This document shows, piece by piece, positions 8,814 to 16,748 of a DNA stretch of 64,000 nt (position 1 is the stretch's first letter; each line of letters begins with the position of its first letter). The DNA is from Bradyrhizobium frederickii. GTDB taxonomy: Bacteria; Pseudomonadota; Alphaproteobacteria; Rhizobiales; Xanthobacteraceae. The notes under the pieces were generated by a model. That model was not told where the DNA came from, searched no databases, and was given only the letters and a program-made list of their open reading frames with translations. Position numbers and translations under genes: made by a program. Where the stretch lies: positions 248,001-312,000 of the forward strand of contig NZ_SPQS01000007.1 in NCBI RefSeq assembly GCF_004570865.1, written 5' to 3'.

Positions 8814-9060
8814 GCGGTCTAGGCTAGACGAGCTTGCCTAGACGCAAATTCATCCATCAAATCAAAACTCGGTCTAGGCTGTCTAGGGAGTCTAGGTCGC
8901 GCGCGTGTAGGCAAAAACTGTAGGCCGGTCTCAGCTTGAGGCCGGCTGTTTAGTTTCTGACCTCCTCTTTTCCCTAGACTGCCTAGACATCCTAGACCGC
9001 CCCTATTTTTAAGGGGTTTTTAGCGTCTAGGCATTGGGCACGCGCCTAGACTCCCTAGAC
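8808..9060. repeat. Iteron array of GTCTAGGC / GCCTAGAC motifs (candidate replication origin)
   Basis: Twelve copies of the octamer family GTCTAGGN occur in 253 bp. Direct copies start at 8808, 8817, 8872, 8881, 8890 and 9025; inverted copies (NCCTAGAC) start at 8836, 8972, 8981, 8990, 9044 and 9053. Several are spaced 9 bp apart. A CCCCT-ATTTTTA-AGGGG-TTTTT hairpin (9000-9021) lies inside the array. Iterons beside an SF3 helicase gene are the usual arrangement of satellite and plasmid origins, so the helicase or another element protein may bind here. The array begins inside the last codons of the helicase gene. Confidence 0.65.
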
Positions 9061-9078
9061 GCATACTCACAACGAACC

Positions 9079-9139
9079 AAACGGCTCTGCTTACTGAGGT
9101 GTCACGTCGACACCACAGCACGCGGGGCCGTTTCTTTTT
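9079..9139 (+). terminator. Terminator- or attenuator-like hairpin before the 86-residue gene
   Basis: AAACGGC (9079-9085) pairs with GCCGTTT (9127-9133), with an inner GGTGTC-ACGTC-GACACC hairpin, followed by C and five T (9135-9139). It has the form of a factor-independent terminator on the plus strand, but ends only 14 bp before the GTG at 9154. It may insulate the origin region or attenuate the downstream gene. Confidence 0.5.
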
Positions 9140-9153
9140 GAAAAGGACTGAAA

Positions 9154-9414
9154 GTGACTAAGTTGACCAAAGAGCAGATCGAATTCGCTGGTTCGATGAC
9201 GATCAAACAACGCCACGTTCTGCGGGCGCTCGCGATCTACCCGAACGGATGGTTCATGAGCGCAAGCGAGAGGGCTGATCCTGAATTGTACGAGCTTTTC
9301 CGGCATCGGCTCGTGCAGTGCCATCATGTCTGCGCAACGGGCGGACTTCCATCATGGGGCGTGACCGACTTCGGCAAGCGTATCGCGGAACGGCAGGCGA
9401 AGGGGGAATGCTAG
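9154..9414 (+). CDS. Small hypothetical protein of the mobile element
   Basis: 86-residue protein starting at GTG with AAAGGA 7 nt upstream. The middle segment (KQRHVLRALAIYPNGWF to WGVTDFGKRIAERQ) reads like a small winged-helix fold with a C-terminal helix, as in other short phage regulators that contain VTDFGKR, but no family is assigned with certainty. It lies between the iteron/terminator region and the 3' end of the convergent restriction-modification gene. Confidence 0.6.
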   Translation: MTKLTKEQIEFAGSMTIKQRHVLRALAIYPNGWFMSASERADPELYELFRHRLVQCHHVCATGGLPSWGVTDFGKRIAERQAKGEC

Positions 9415-9419
9415 GAACG

Positions 9420-9480
9420 GGTCCCTCCCGGACCCCACCCCCGTACGGCACAAGCGCGCCCCCAAATCGCGGCAGCCAGA
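9420..9480. repeat. Left copy of an imperfect repeat flanking the restriction-modification gene
   Basis: The core 9445-9480 (ACGGCACAAGCGCGCC onward) matches 27 of 36 positions with 12671-12706, in the same orientation; looser similarity (GGTCCC, CCG) extends upstream of both. The copies lie just beyond the 3' and 5' ends of the intervening gene at 9527-12520. Confidence 0.5.
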
Positions 9481-9526
9481 AATAGGATTTCCTGGGTTGA
9501 CAGAGTTGTCAGTGGGTATGGCTCAA

Positions 9527-12520
9527 CTACTCATCCTCTTCCTCTTCAAGCTCGTCTTCACTTTCCGTGGCTGGCTCATCCGAGATTGGTGTCCGCGAAA
9601 GATTTTCGGTGAGTATTCGCTGTAGGATCGTGTCTTCATCCTCATCCACAGGCCAGCCGTAAGCCCGCGCAACAGCCTCATCAAGCGCTTGATGTGCCGT
9701 TTGCAGCCAAGAAGGCTGCTGATTGTACAGGTTTACTAAGGTTCGCTTCTTGATCTCTAAGGCGGCACTCTTGTCTTTCGGAACAATGCTGGGAGGCAAC
9801 CCCGGAGCATTTTCCAAGACGACCTGAATAAGATCGTGCGGGTTTAGCCATTCGGTACGCAGCCGATCAAGATTCCTTGCCGCTTCGGCGATTTGCTTTG
9901 CGCGCTCATCATTCGCGTAAGAGTCGGCTGGTCTGTCCGGAGTGAGACCATTTGGAAATGGAAACGTCGCGAACGTGGTGGTCTGTGTGTATCTGGGACG
10001 GTTCTGCAAGCTTGTACCCTTTCGAAGCGCCCAAATTCTATGAAATTTGCTTTGCAGTATCCCAAATGTGGTGTCGTCATCCCTCGCAATCACGACGACG
10101 GCGTTATCTGGCAATGTGGGTGCCTTGCACCACACAAAAACGCGATACTTCGAAACGCGCGGCGTCGCAATGAACCGGCTCAATGGTTTCAGCGCGGATC
10201 GCATGTCCGAACGCGTTCTCCAATGCTGCCACCACGTCTCTAGCGCTTCGGGCTGCGTCATTTCCCGACGATGCTGTTTGACCGGTGAAACGTATGCAAA
10301 CGGGCTCTCGAATAGCTCCGCTTGCTGTTCTGACATCGTGTCGAAGTCAACGATGAAACGATCCTTTGGTCGCTTGGTGATGTCGTCACCCACCAGATAC
10401 GGAAAGATGACTTCCCCATTAGTTAGGCCGTTGGCATTGGCCCCAGACGTCAGCATTTCGCGCGCTTTCTCGCGAGTAAGAGTGAAGGAGGCCGGAGGCA
10501 GGCCAAGTTTCTTGGCCAGCTTTTTGTTCACGCTACTTCGAGGCACCACGCCCTGGAACGCTACTGATTTGTTTGCTGCAAGAACACGAGCTTTTGTGAG
10601 GTCCAGAGCGTTCGAATGAGCGGGAGCGTGAAGGTCGGCAAAAATGCATTCCACGCTGCCGTCATTGATCGTTGCGTGCGACGGCTCCTCTGCCGAAAAG
10701 CAAATTAGATGCACATCGACTGCGGCACCCTCCACGATCCATGGCTGATCACGCCAGACTGCAAAAAGGCGTCGTTCCTTTGCTATGGGATCGAGCACTT
10801 CTCGGCTTGACCCTCCACTGATCGAGTTCGTCGCGATTAGTCCGACCCTCTCGACCGCGCTGACTTTCGCAAGTTTCCAAGCTTTAGCGAACCAGAAACA
10901 GACGAGGTCCGCACCTCTTGGGACCATTCCTTTGTAGATTCGGCGGAGGTCGTCGACATAGTCTTTTCCAAGATCAGGCGCCATCTTTCTGCTGCCCAAA
11001 AATGGAGGATTGCCGATGATGGCGTTTGCAGATGGCCACTGCGCCTCTACCCTCTCGCCAACGTCACCCGATACCAACGCGTCGCGACATTCGATCGTTT
11101 CCAAAGGCTTTAGAACTGGATTTTGTGCCGCCGGGAACCCGTTCTTGAGCATCCACTGAATCTCGCCGATCCATATCGAGACCCGAGCCAGTTCGGCAGC
11201 AAAGGGATTGATCTCGATACCTTTGACCACCTCCGGTCCGATTGAAGGAAATTTCCGAGGCAAGCCTAGCACCTCGGCTTCAACCTGAGCGCGATGCTCC
11301 AGATCTTTCAAGGCGCGAAGAGCGATATATAGAAAGTTTCCTGACCCACATGCCGGATCAAGCACGCGAAAGTCAGCGAGCGTCTTTAGATATCGATCCA
11401 GCAGAGCTTGTGCGTCATTACGGGCGATAGTCGCTTGACCTATGGCGGCGGATGCTGCGCGGCCGCCCTTTTTCTTCGACTGACTCTCGTAGTCCGATGC
11501 CTTGTGCAAGAAGGCTTCGATCTGGGTTTTAGTGGTCTCCCAAGCCGCGGCGAGAGGCTCCACGATCACCGGCGTGACGATCGTCATGATCTTTTCGCGA
11601 TCCGTGTAGTGAGCGCCGAGCTGACCGCGCTTGCGCGGGTCCAAGCCTCGCTCGAACAGCGTTCCCAAAATGGATGGATCAACGTCACCCCAGTACTGAC
11701 TCGCCGCCTTGTGGACTAATTTGATTTCCTCTCGGGTAAGCGCGAAGACGGTATCGTCGTTAAATAGGCCTCCATTGAACCAGGCCACTTTTTCAAATCC
11801 AACCCGACCGCCAGAACTCATTGCGCGAAAAAGGTCTGCCGCAAAGACCACGAACTCGTTGGGGTCCTCCAACGCGCGCTCCAGCATCCGCAGGAACATG
11901 CGATCAGGCAAAAGCTTTACGTCTTCTGCAAACATGCAGAAAACTAAGCGATTGATGAAATGCGCTACTTGTTCAGCGTCATGCTGCTTGCTCCGAAGTG
12001 ACTCGGCTAAGGCTGCAAACTCGGCCGCAACCTCTTCCGTGAGTTGCTGCCTTGTCTTTTTGGGTTGAAGCCTGTCCGGCTCAGCAAACGCTTGCTTTAG
12101 CCATTCGCGCAGTTCGGGCTGATCCAATTCGGCGATCGGGATTTCGTACGTCTTGGAAACGGAATTTGTCCAGTTCGTATGAATGCGAATAAGCGTACCA
12201 ATATCCGAAACGATAAGAAGCGGGGGATTATCTAGCGCGACCGCATAGCGCTGTAGCTGCGCGAATGCATTGTCTAAATTGGCATGAGTCCCTTTGTATT
12301 CCCACGCAAAGAAACCTCGTTTGAAAACGTCTGCAAACCCTCTGCTTCCGGTCGTTTTCGTCGCGCCCACCTCGAATCCGTAATCTCGACCTGTTGGATC
12401 GGCATCGGCAGGCGTTTTCTCGGACAGCAGCTTGCAAAGATCAAGAAAATGTTCCTGTGCCGCAGCCCTCTCTTTCAATCCGGAATTGAGCCACTTCTGA
12501 ATGAATTGCTGCGGAGTCAT
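9527..12520 (-). CDS. Single-chain type II (MmeI-like, type IIL/IIG) restriction-modification enzyme
   Basis: 997-residue protein that would carry both cleavage and N6-adenine methylation. The N-terminus has the nuclease motif D64-X9-E74-Y-K76, the same spacing as the catalytic D-X9-EAK of MmeI. A helical linker follows, then methyltransferase motif I DPACGSGNF (388-396) and motif IV NPPF (504-507), then a target recognition region (about 650-850). The C-terminus is very acidic (ESEDELEEEEDE). MmeI is about 920 residues, so length fits. It is transcribed against all other element genes and flanked by imperfect direct repeats, suggesting a cargo module that protects the host or the element against phages. 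The recognition sequence cannot be predicted by eye. Confidence 0.87.
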   Translation of the reverse strand: MTPQQFIQKWLNSGLKERAAAQEHFLDLCKLLSEKTPADADPTGRDYGFEVGATKTTGSRGFADVFKRGFFAWEYKGTHANLDNAFAQLQRYAVALDNPPLLIVSDIGTLIRIHTNWTNSVSKTYEIPIAELDQPELREWLKQAFAEPDRLQPKKTRQQLTEEVAAEFAALAESLRSKQHDAEQVAHFINRLVFCMFAEDVKLLPDRMFLRMLERALEDPNEFVVFAADLFRAMSSGGRVGFEKVAWFNGGLFNDDTVFALTREEIKLVHKAASQYWGDVDPSILGTLFERGLDPRKRGQLGAHYTDREKIMTIVTPVIVEPLAAAWETTKTQIEAFLHKASDYESQSKKKGGRAASAAIGQATIARNDAQALLDRYLKTLADFRVLDPACGSGNFLYIALRALKDLEHRAQVEAEVLGLPRKFPSIGPEVVKGIEINPFAAELARVSIWIGEIQWMLKNGFPAAQNPVLKPLETIECRDALVSGDVGERVEAQWPSANAIIGNPPFLGSRKMAPDLGKDYVDDLRRIYKGMVPRGADLVCFWFAKAWKLAKVSAVERVGLIATNSISGGSSREVLDPIAKERRLFAVWRDQPWIVEGAAVDVHLICFSAEEPSHATINDGSVECIFADLHAPAHSNALDLTKARVLAANKSVAFQGVVPRSSVNKKLAKKLGLPPASFTLTREKAREMLTSGANANGLTNGEVIFPYLVGDDITKRPKDRFIVDFDTMSEQQAELFESPFAYVSPVKQHRREMTQPEALETWWQHWRTRSDMRSALKPLSRFIATPRVSKYRVFVWCKAPTLPDNAVVVIARDDDTTFGILQSKFHRIWALRKGTSLQNRPRYTQTTTFATFPFPNGLTPDRPADSYANDERAKQIAEAARNLDRLRTEWLNPHDLIQVVLENAPGLPPSIVPKDKSAALEIKKRTLVNLYNQQPSWLQTAHQALDEAVARAYGWPVDEDEDTILQRILTENLSRTPISDEPATESEDELEEEEDE

Positions 12521-13043
12521 TTCGGTGGATCACCTGGCTTTTCGGAATGCTATTCGGCAAGGAGCGCCGAAGTGCAATCCAAGGAATCGGACTTCGAATG
12601 ATTCTACCACCGCTTGCCTGAGGAAAGATACAATCCCAACCGCCGGGTCCCCCGACCGTCCCGCCGGCTCACGGCCCAAACGCGTCCCTAAATGGCGCTA
12701 GCCAAGAAGCTGAAAGGCTATCCGAACATGCCGAACATCTTACTTCGAGCATTGGAAGGCCGCTGCGGTCGCGCAGCGAGCGCTAGGCATTTCCAACCGA
12801 GGGCGAAAGCAGTTGTCCGCAGGGACACAACCCGACACAGCAAGGACGGAAAAATCGATGAGGCCTCAGGTTTGTTTCGTACGATACAAAACTGATCGAA
12901 AATAATTTGATGACACCCTTCTGAATCGATCCAGATTCGAATCACTCTCGTAAAAGGCGTCGCCGATTTTGCAAACCTTTCAAGGCGTTATCTCTATAGC
13001 GCTTTTCCTTCGTTACCCCACCTAAAATGTTTAAATTGAAGAA
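12521..13043. other. Gene-poor spacer between divergent genes in the element
   Basis: 523 bp between the restriction-modification start and the GTG at 13044. It holds the right copy of the imperfect repeat (12646-12706) and an unconvincing 67-codon frame at 12692-12895 without a ribosome site. The stretch from about 12880 to 13043 is A/T-rich and probably contains the promoters of the two divergent genes; no clear -35/-10 pair was fixed. Confidence 0.5.
12646..12706. repeat. Right copy of the imperfect repeat flanking the restriction-modification gene
   Basis: Core 12671-12706 (ACGGCCCAAACGCGTCCC onward) matches 9445-9480 at 27 of 36 positions in direct orientation. It lies 126 bp upstream of the restriction-modification start codon. 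Confidence 0.5.
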
Positions 13044-13583
13044 GTGCCTGTGTCGCAGCCACCTTTTACAAATCTGAGATTGGGTTATTTGACTGCTCCG
13101 ACGGACACATTATTCATTTCGATCATGCTCAATACCGCACCAAAGAAGCGTCACCGTCGCATTTCGACGTTGCAAATGTTGATCGACCGCGACGCCTTCG
13201 GCCCGCGCACCTCGAAGGAAGCGATGATCATGATCGCGGCCGCAAGACACTATCACAACATCATGTCATCTACGGACGAGCGGCCACCCGTCGCCCGAAC
13301 CCCGAACTCATACGTGGACAATTCGCTCGACCCGACTCGGTTCGACGCGACTATTGTTCGCTCAATCGATCACACCAAGGCTATCAGTGAACTTCGGGCG
13401 GGCCTCCCTCGTTTTTTTCTCGACGTTTTGGATTTAATCATCGTCCATGACCTGACGACCGAGGAAACGGCTGAAAGACTATTTCTTAAGGCGGACAGCA
13501 AAACCCAAAACGCAACCCTTGAACGGTTGCGGGGCGCTTTGATCCACTTGGCAGCTACGAAGTTTGGCATGTTTTCGAAATAG
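13044..13583 (+). CDS. Hypothetical element protein with a sigma-region-4-like C-terminus
   Basis: 179 residues if it starts at the GTG at 13044; an internal ATG at 13125 (MLNTAPKKRHRR) is an alternative. The C-terminal 55 residues (LPRFFLDVLDLIIVHDLTTEETAERLFLKADSKTQ and following helix) look like the helix-turn-helix seen in sigma region 4 and some phage late activators. The N-terminal half is basic and unrecognised. A rho-independent terminator follows at 13670. It may regulate the downstream capsid genes; that role is inferred from position and fold only. Confidence 0.55.
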   Translation: MPVSQPPFTNLRLGYLTAPTDTLFISIMLNTAPKKRHRRISTLQMLIDRDAFGPRTSKEAMIMIAAARHYHNIMSSTDERPPVARTPNSYVDNSLDPTRFDATIVRSIDHTKAISELRAGLPRFFLDVLDLIIVHDLTTEETAERLFLKADSKTQNATLERLRGALIHLAATKFGMFSK

Positions 13584-13669
13584 GTGAAGTCGAGTACCCG
13601 ACATGGAGCGGGGGGCACTCTTCTCTTGCCACGTACGCGAGACCAGTTCATATAGCTATCATTCCACCG

Positions 13670-13707
13670 AAAGCCTCGGCCGCAATTGATGCGCGCCGGG
13701 GCTTTTT
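13670..13707 (+). terminator. Rho-independent terminator
   Basis: AAAGCC (13670-13675) pairs with GGCTTT (13700-13705) and CGGC (13677-13680) with GCCG (13695-13698), followed by a run of five T (13703-13707). It lies 86 bp after the stop of the gene at 13044-13583 and ends 20 bp before the next start. Confidence 0.6.
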
Positions 13708-13727
13708 GTTATGCGCGAGGTATACGA

Positions 13728-14300
13728 ATGATCGATCCAAAGAGTGCGGGCCTCACTCTCAAGCAACTGGCCGACTTGCATCATATGACGGCCGAGGAAC
13801 TCCTAAATATTCTAAACGATCCGGCGCCGAAAGCGATCGGCTTTAGTGGCCGATACAACTTCGCCGATGCGCTTGAAATCGAAATTGCGCGGCAAATGAG
13901 CGACAAGGCCGGCGTGCCTCTCAACGAGGCCTTCCGACTTTCAATGTACACGATGGCAGTGCAATCGTTTTTGTCTCATAGAAGCGTCACGAGCGGCTCG
14001 CTGGTCGATTTCTGGTTTGCAGTGGCCGCCTCGCGCAACACTTGGGGGAGTGCGCCGCGCGGGATGTGGCCTGTGACCGGTTTCGGAGCGCGCGAGTATT
14101 GGGCCGAAATGCACTACACCGGGTCGCTCGTGGTAATTATGGAAGAGATCACTCAATCCATAGGCCGCGATCAGGCTCACTATCCCGATTCCGATCCCGC
14201 GCGGATTGTCATGTGCAACATCTCGGCGGCTGATCGCCGACTCCGCAAGCGTGCTGCCGAGCTTGTAATTGAGTTGGACTGCGCGCCTTCAATTCCATGA
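13728..14300 (+). CDS. Hypothetical element protein upstream of the capsid gene
   Basis: 190 residues from the ATG at 13728, which has GCGAGG 7 nt upstream. The first 50 residues (SAGLTLKQLADLHHMTAEELLNIL) look like a small helix-turn-helix; the rest contains a Trp-rich segment (FWFAVAASRNTWGSAPRGMWPVTGFGAREYW) and charged C-terminal helices. No family is recognised. The stop overlaps the ATG of a 42-residue frame, and the capsid gene follows, so it is probably part of a structural or packaging operon. A terminase-small-like role is possible but not shown. Confidence 0.6.
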   Translation: MIDPKSAGLTLKQLADLHHMTAEELLNILNDPAPKAIGFSGRYNFADALEIEIARQMSDKAGVPLNEAFRLSMYTMAVQSFLSHRSVTSGSLVDFWFAVAASRNTWGSAPRGMWPVTGFGAREYWAEMHYTGSLVVIMEEITQSIGRDQAHYPDSDPARIVMCNISAADRRLRKRAAELVIELDCAPSIP

Positions 14301-14425
14301 TTAACGAATATGCCGCCGATCCGCTCGGATCGTTCTGCAAGCTCTATGCCCGCTTGCTCCCGAGCTACCGTACGCTTTACCGCCTAGCGATAGTCGATCT
14401 CAGGCCGGGCCAGTCGCTTCACTAA
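14297..14425 (+). CDS. Small translationally coupled ORF (42 residues)
   Basis: The ATG at 14297 overlaps the TGA of the upstream gene (ATGA), and the TAA at 14423-14425 lies 8 bp before the capsid ATG at 14434. The product is basic and aromatic (ALPSYRTLY-like stretch LYARLLPSYRTLYRLAIVD). The tight fit between two genes and the start-stop overlap suggest real translation; the function is unknown. Confidence 0.5.
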   Translation: MINEYAADPLGSFCKLYARLLPSYRTLYRLAIVDLRPGQSLH

Positions 14426-14433
14426 GGATCAGC

Positions 14434-16338
14434 ATGACAGAAATCGACGCAACGCGTCGGCAATCGCCGGCGCGAACGGAAGCCTATGTCCGCCGCGCTC
14501 CAACGCGGGGAACAACCTTCAACGCCGAGGACGGCACGTTCTCGGCCGTCATTGCCACTGGCACTCCGGTGCTGCGGCGTGACCTCGACGGCGACTACTT
14601 CGAAATTCTTTCGATCACGCCGAAAGCGATCCGGCTCGACCGCCTTAAATCCGGTGCCGCGCCCGTCCTGGACTCCCATCGAACGAGCTCGACGCGCGAT
14701 CAGATCGGCATCGTTACCGATACCCGGATCGAGGGCGGCCGGTTGATTGCGGATGCGCAACTCTCGCCACGCGACGACGTGAAGGGCATCGCCGCCGATC
14801 TCGCGGCGGGGACATCACCAAACGTGTCCGTCGGCTATCGCGTGCACGCATCTGTCGAGGGCAATGACCCTCAAGGCCGGCGAACCGTAACGGTCACCGA
14901 TTGGGAGCCGTTTGAGATCAGTCTCGTGGCCATTCCGGCCGATCCCAATACACACATCCGACACATGGAGATTACGTCAATGGATGACGAAAATCAGATC
15001 GACGACACCACCACCACCGATTCCACGCGATCCGGCAGCGATCACCGCGACCAAGATAGCCGGCGCGCCCTCGAATTCTACGAAATCGCTGCGCGGCACC
15101 GCCTGCCGGCCGAATTTGCGCGCGGTCACATCACAGCCGGATCGACCGTGCGCGAATTTCGCCTCGCTGCGTTGAACGAGCGCGCGGCCATCGCTTCGCG
15201 TGTCACCATTTCGAGCCGGAGCGGCGACGAGAATAGCGCGACTCTCGACAATCCCGACTTCCTCGCACGCTCGATCGAGGGCGCGCTGGTCGCGCGAATG
15301 ACCGGACAGCGCCCCGAGGGCGCGTCGGCTGAGTTGATGGGGCGCACCTTGCTCGACATGGGCGCGATGCTCGTCCAGGCGCGCGGGGAGCGCCCGGCTT
15401 GGGGCAACCGCGATCGCCTTGCTTCGCAGGTGATGGAACGTTCGATGGGCGGAATGCTCGCCACGAGCGACTTCCCGAACCTGTTGACCACCTCGGGAAA
15501 TCGCGTTCTCAATGAGGCGTACCGCACCGCGCAGACGCCGCTCATGGGCCTCGCCAAGCGTCGCGATGCCGTCGATTTTCGTGCGCTGACCACGATCAAA
15601 TTGAGCGAAGCGCCGCGCCTGTCCGAGGTGAAGGAAGGTGGCGAGGTCACTCACGGCAGCCGTTCGGAAGCCAAAGAAAGCTTCAAGCTGAAAACCTACG
15701 CCAAGATTTTCTCGCTCAGCCGGCAGGCTATCATCAACGACGATCTCGGCGCCTTCGCGGACTCAAACGCCGCGTTCGGTCGGGCGGCGGCTCAGACGGA
15801 GGCCGATCTCCTTGTCAGCCTCTTGACCGCGAATTCTGGCAACGGCGTCAATCTCGACGACGGCAATCCGCTGTATGGCACCGGCGCTACGCGCGGAAAC
15901 AAGGCAGCGGCGGGCGCGGCGATCAACATCACGACGCTCAATGCCGCGCGTCAGGCGCTGCGGGGGATGAAGGACATTGACGGCAAAACGCCGATCAACG
16001 TCACCCCGAAACACCTCGTGGTCGGGCCGGCGAAGGAAACGGAAGCGGAGCAATTCCTCGCCACCACGCTTTATCCAAATCAGAACAGCGCGGTGAACCC
16101 GTTCGCCGGCAAAATTCTCGTGAGCGTCGATCCGCGATTGACCGGCAACGCTTGGCGCTTGTTCGCCGATCCGGCAGAGATCGCCACGATCATGGTCGCC
16201 TATCTCAACGGAGCCGACGGCCCGATGGTCGAAACGCGGCTCGGTTGGGATGTGCTCGGCCTTGAAGTCCGCGCGGTGCTCGACTTCGGCTGCGGCGTGA
16301 ATGACTTCCGGGGAACGTATCTGAACCCCGGCGACTAA
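14434..16338 (+). CDS. Prohead protease-major capsid protein fusion
   Basis: 634-residue HK97-type structural protein. Residues about 30-185 resemble HK97-family prohead protease: PVLRRDLDGDYFEILSITP, a VLDSHRTS segment with a likely catalytic His, SVGYRVHA with a likely catalytic Ser, and TDWEPFEISLVAIPADPN. A variable linker of about 100 residues follows, then a coat domain (EAKESFKLKTYAKIFSLSRQAIINDDLGAF to the C-terminal WDVLGLEVRAVLDFGCGVNDF). Such fusions are known in phages and integrated elements; the protease would cleave itself from the shell protein. RBS AAGGATC lies before the ATG. No portal or terminase gene is next to it, which is unusual for a prophage. Confidence 0.85.
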   Translation: MTEIDATRRQSPARTEAYVRRAPTRGTTFNAEDGTFSAVIATGTPVLRRDLDGDYFEILSITPKAIRLDRLKSGAAPVLDSHRTSSTRDQIGIVTDTRIEGGRLIADAQLSPRDDVKGIAADLAAGTSPNVSVGYRVHASVEGNDPQGRRTVTVTDWEPFEISLVAIPADPNTHIRHMEITSMDDENQIDDTTTTDSTRSGSDHRDQDSRRALEFYEIAARHRLPAEFARGHITAGSTVREFRLAALNERAAIASRVTISSRSGDENSATLDNPDFLARSIEGALVARMTGQRPEGASAELMGRTLLDMGAMLVQARGERPAWGNRDRLASQVMERSMGGMLATSDFPNLLTTSGNRVLNEAYRTAQTPLMGLAKRRDAVDFRALTTIKLSEAPRLSEVKEGGEVTHGSRSEAKESFKLKTYAKIFSLSRQAIINDDLGAFADSNAAFGRAAAQTEADLLVSLLTANSGNGVNLDDGNPLYGTGATRGNKAAAGAAINITTLNAARQALRGMKDIDGKTPINVTPKHLVVGPAKETEAEQFLATTLYPNQNSAVNPFAGKILVSVDPRLTGNAWRLFADPAEIATIMVAYLNGADGPMVETRLGWDVLGLEVRAVLDFGCGVNDFRGTYLNPGD

Positions 16339-16350
16339 AACAAAGAGCTA

Positions 16351-16428
16351 ACCGAGCAAGCCAGTCCATATGAGGGCCACGCGGCGGGTCCGACAGCACA
16401 AAGCCAATGCCTCCCCGGCTTGCTCGGT
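16351..16428. repeat. 12-bp perfect inverted repeat downstream of the capsid gene
   Basis: ACCGAGCAAGCC (16351-16362) and GGCTTGCTCGGT (16417-16428) are exact reverse complements separated by 54 bp, between the capsid stop and the excisionase-like gene. No T-run follows, so it is not a classical terminator. It could be an operator, a structured RNA, or the pairing base of a late transcript. Confidence 0.55.
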
Positions 16429-16491
16429 CGTGAGTTTCAGGGGGTTAAGGCCGGCAGCGCCGCACTTCATTTTACTTTTCAAGGTTTGATC

Positions 16492-16746
16492 ATGCCCGAC
16501 GATGAAAATCGGCGGCGGGGCAGCACGTTGCCGCCCTCATTGCCGCCGCGAGGGTTGTCGCGTGTGCAGGCCGCAGAATGGGCCTGCGTTAGTCCCTCAA
16601 CGTTCGATAAAATGGTTGCCGACGGTCGAATGCCGCGCCCCAAAAGGATCGGAGGACGGGTGATTTGGGATCTGAAACAGCTTGACTGCGCTTTCACGGC
16701 ACTCGACGATGACGGGGAAAACGAATGGGACAGGGACCTTCGCTGA
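16492..16746 (+). CDS. Excisionase-like / AlpA-like DNA-binding protein
   Basis: 84-residue protein with a MerR/AlpA-type helix-turn-helix: RGLSRVQAAEWACVSPSTFDKMVADGRMPRPKRIGGRVIWDLKQLD. This signature (pick, place, basic wing, then a W-D-x-x-xLD end) is shared by phage excisionases and satellite activators. The ATG at 16492 was preferred over an upstream frame start. The integrase gene starts 2 bp after its stop (or overlaps it), so the two are probably co-translated and work together in excision. Confidence 0.75.
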   Translation: MPDDENRRRGSTLPPSLPPRGLSRVQAAEWACVSPSTFDKMVADGRMPRPKRIGGRVIWDLKQLDCAFTALDDDGENEWDRDLR

Positions 16747-16748
16747 GC

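Noticed and set aside
8808..9060. CRISPR array
   Set aside because: The repeats are only 8 bp, occur in both orientations and have very short unequal spacing; no cas genes are present.
12692..12895. 67-codon frame in the spacer upstream of the restriction-modification gene
   Set aside because: No ribosome site, overlaps the imperfect repeat, and no family resemblance.
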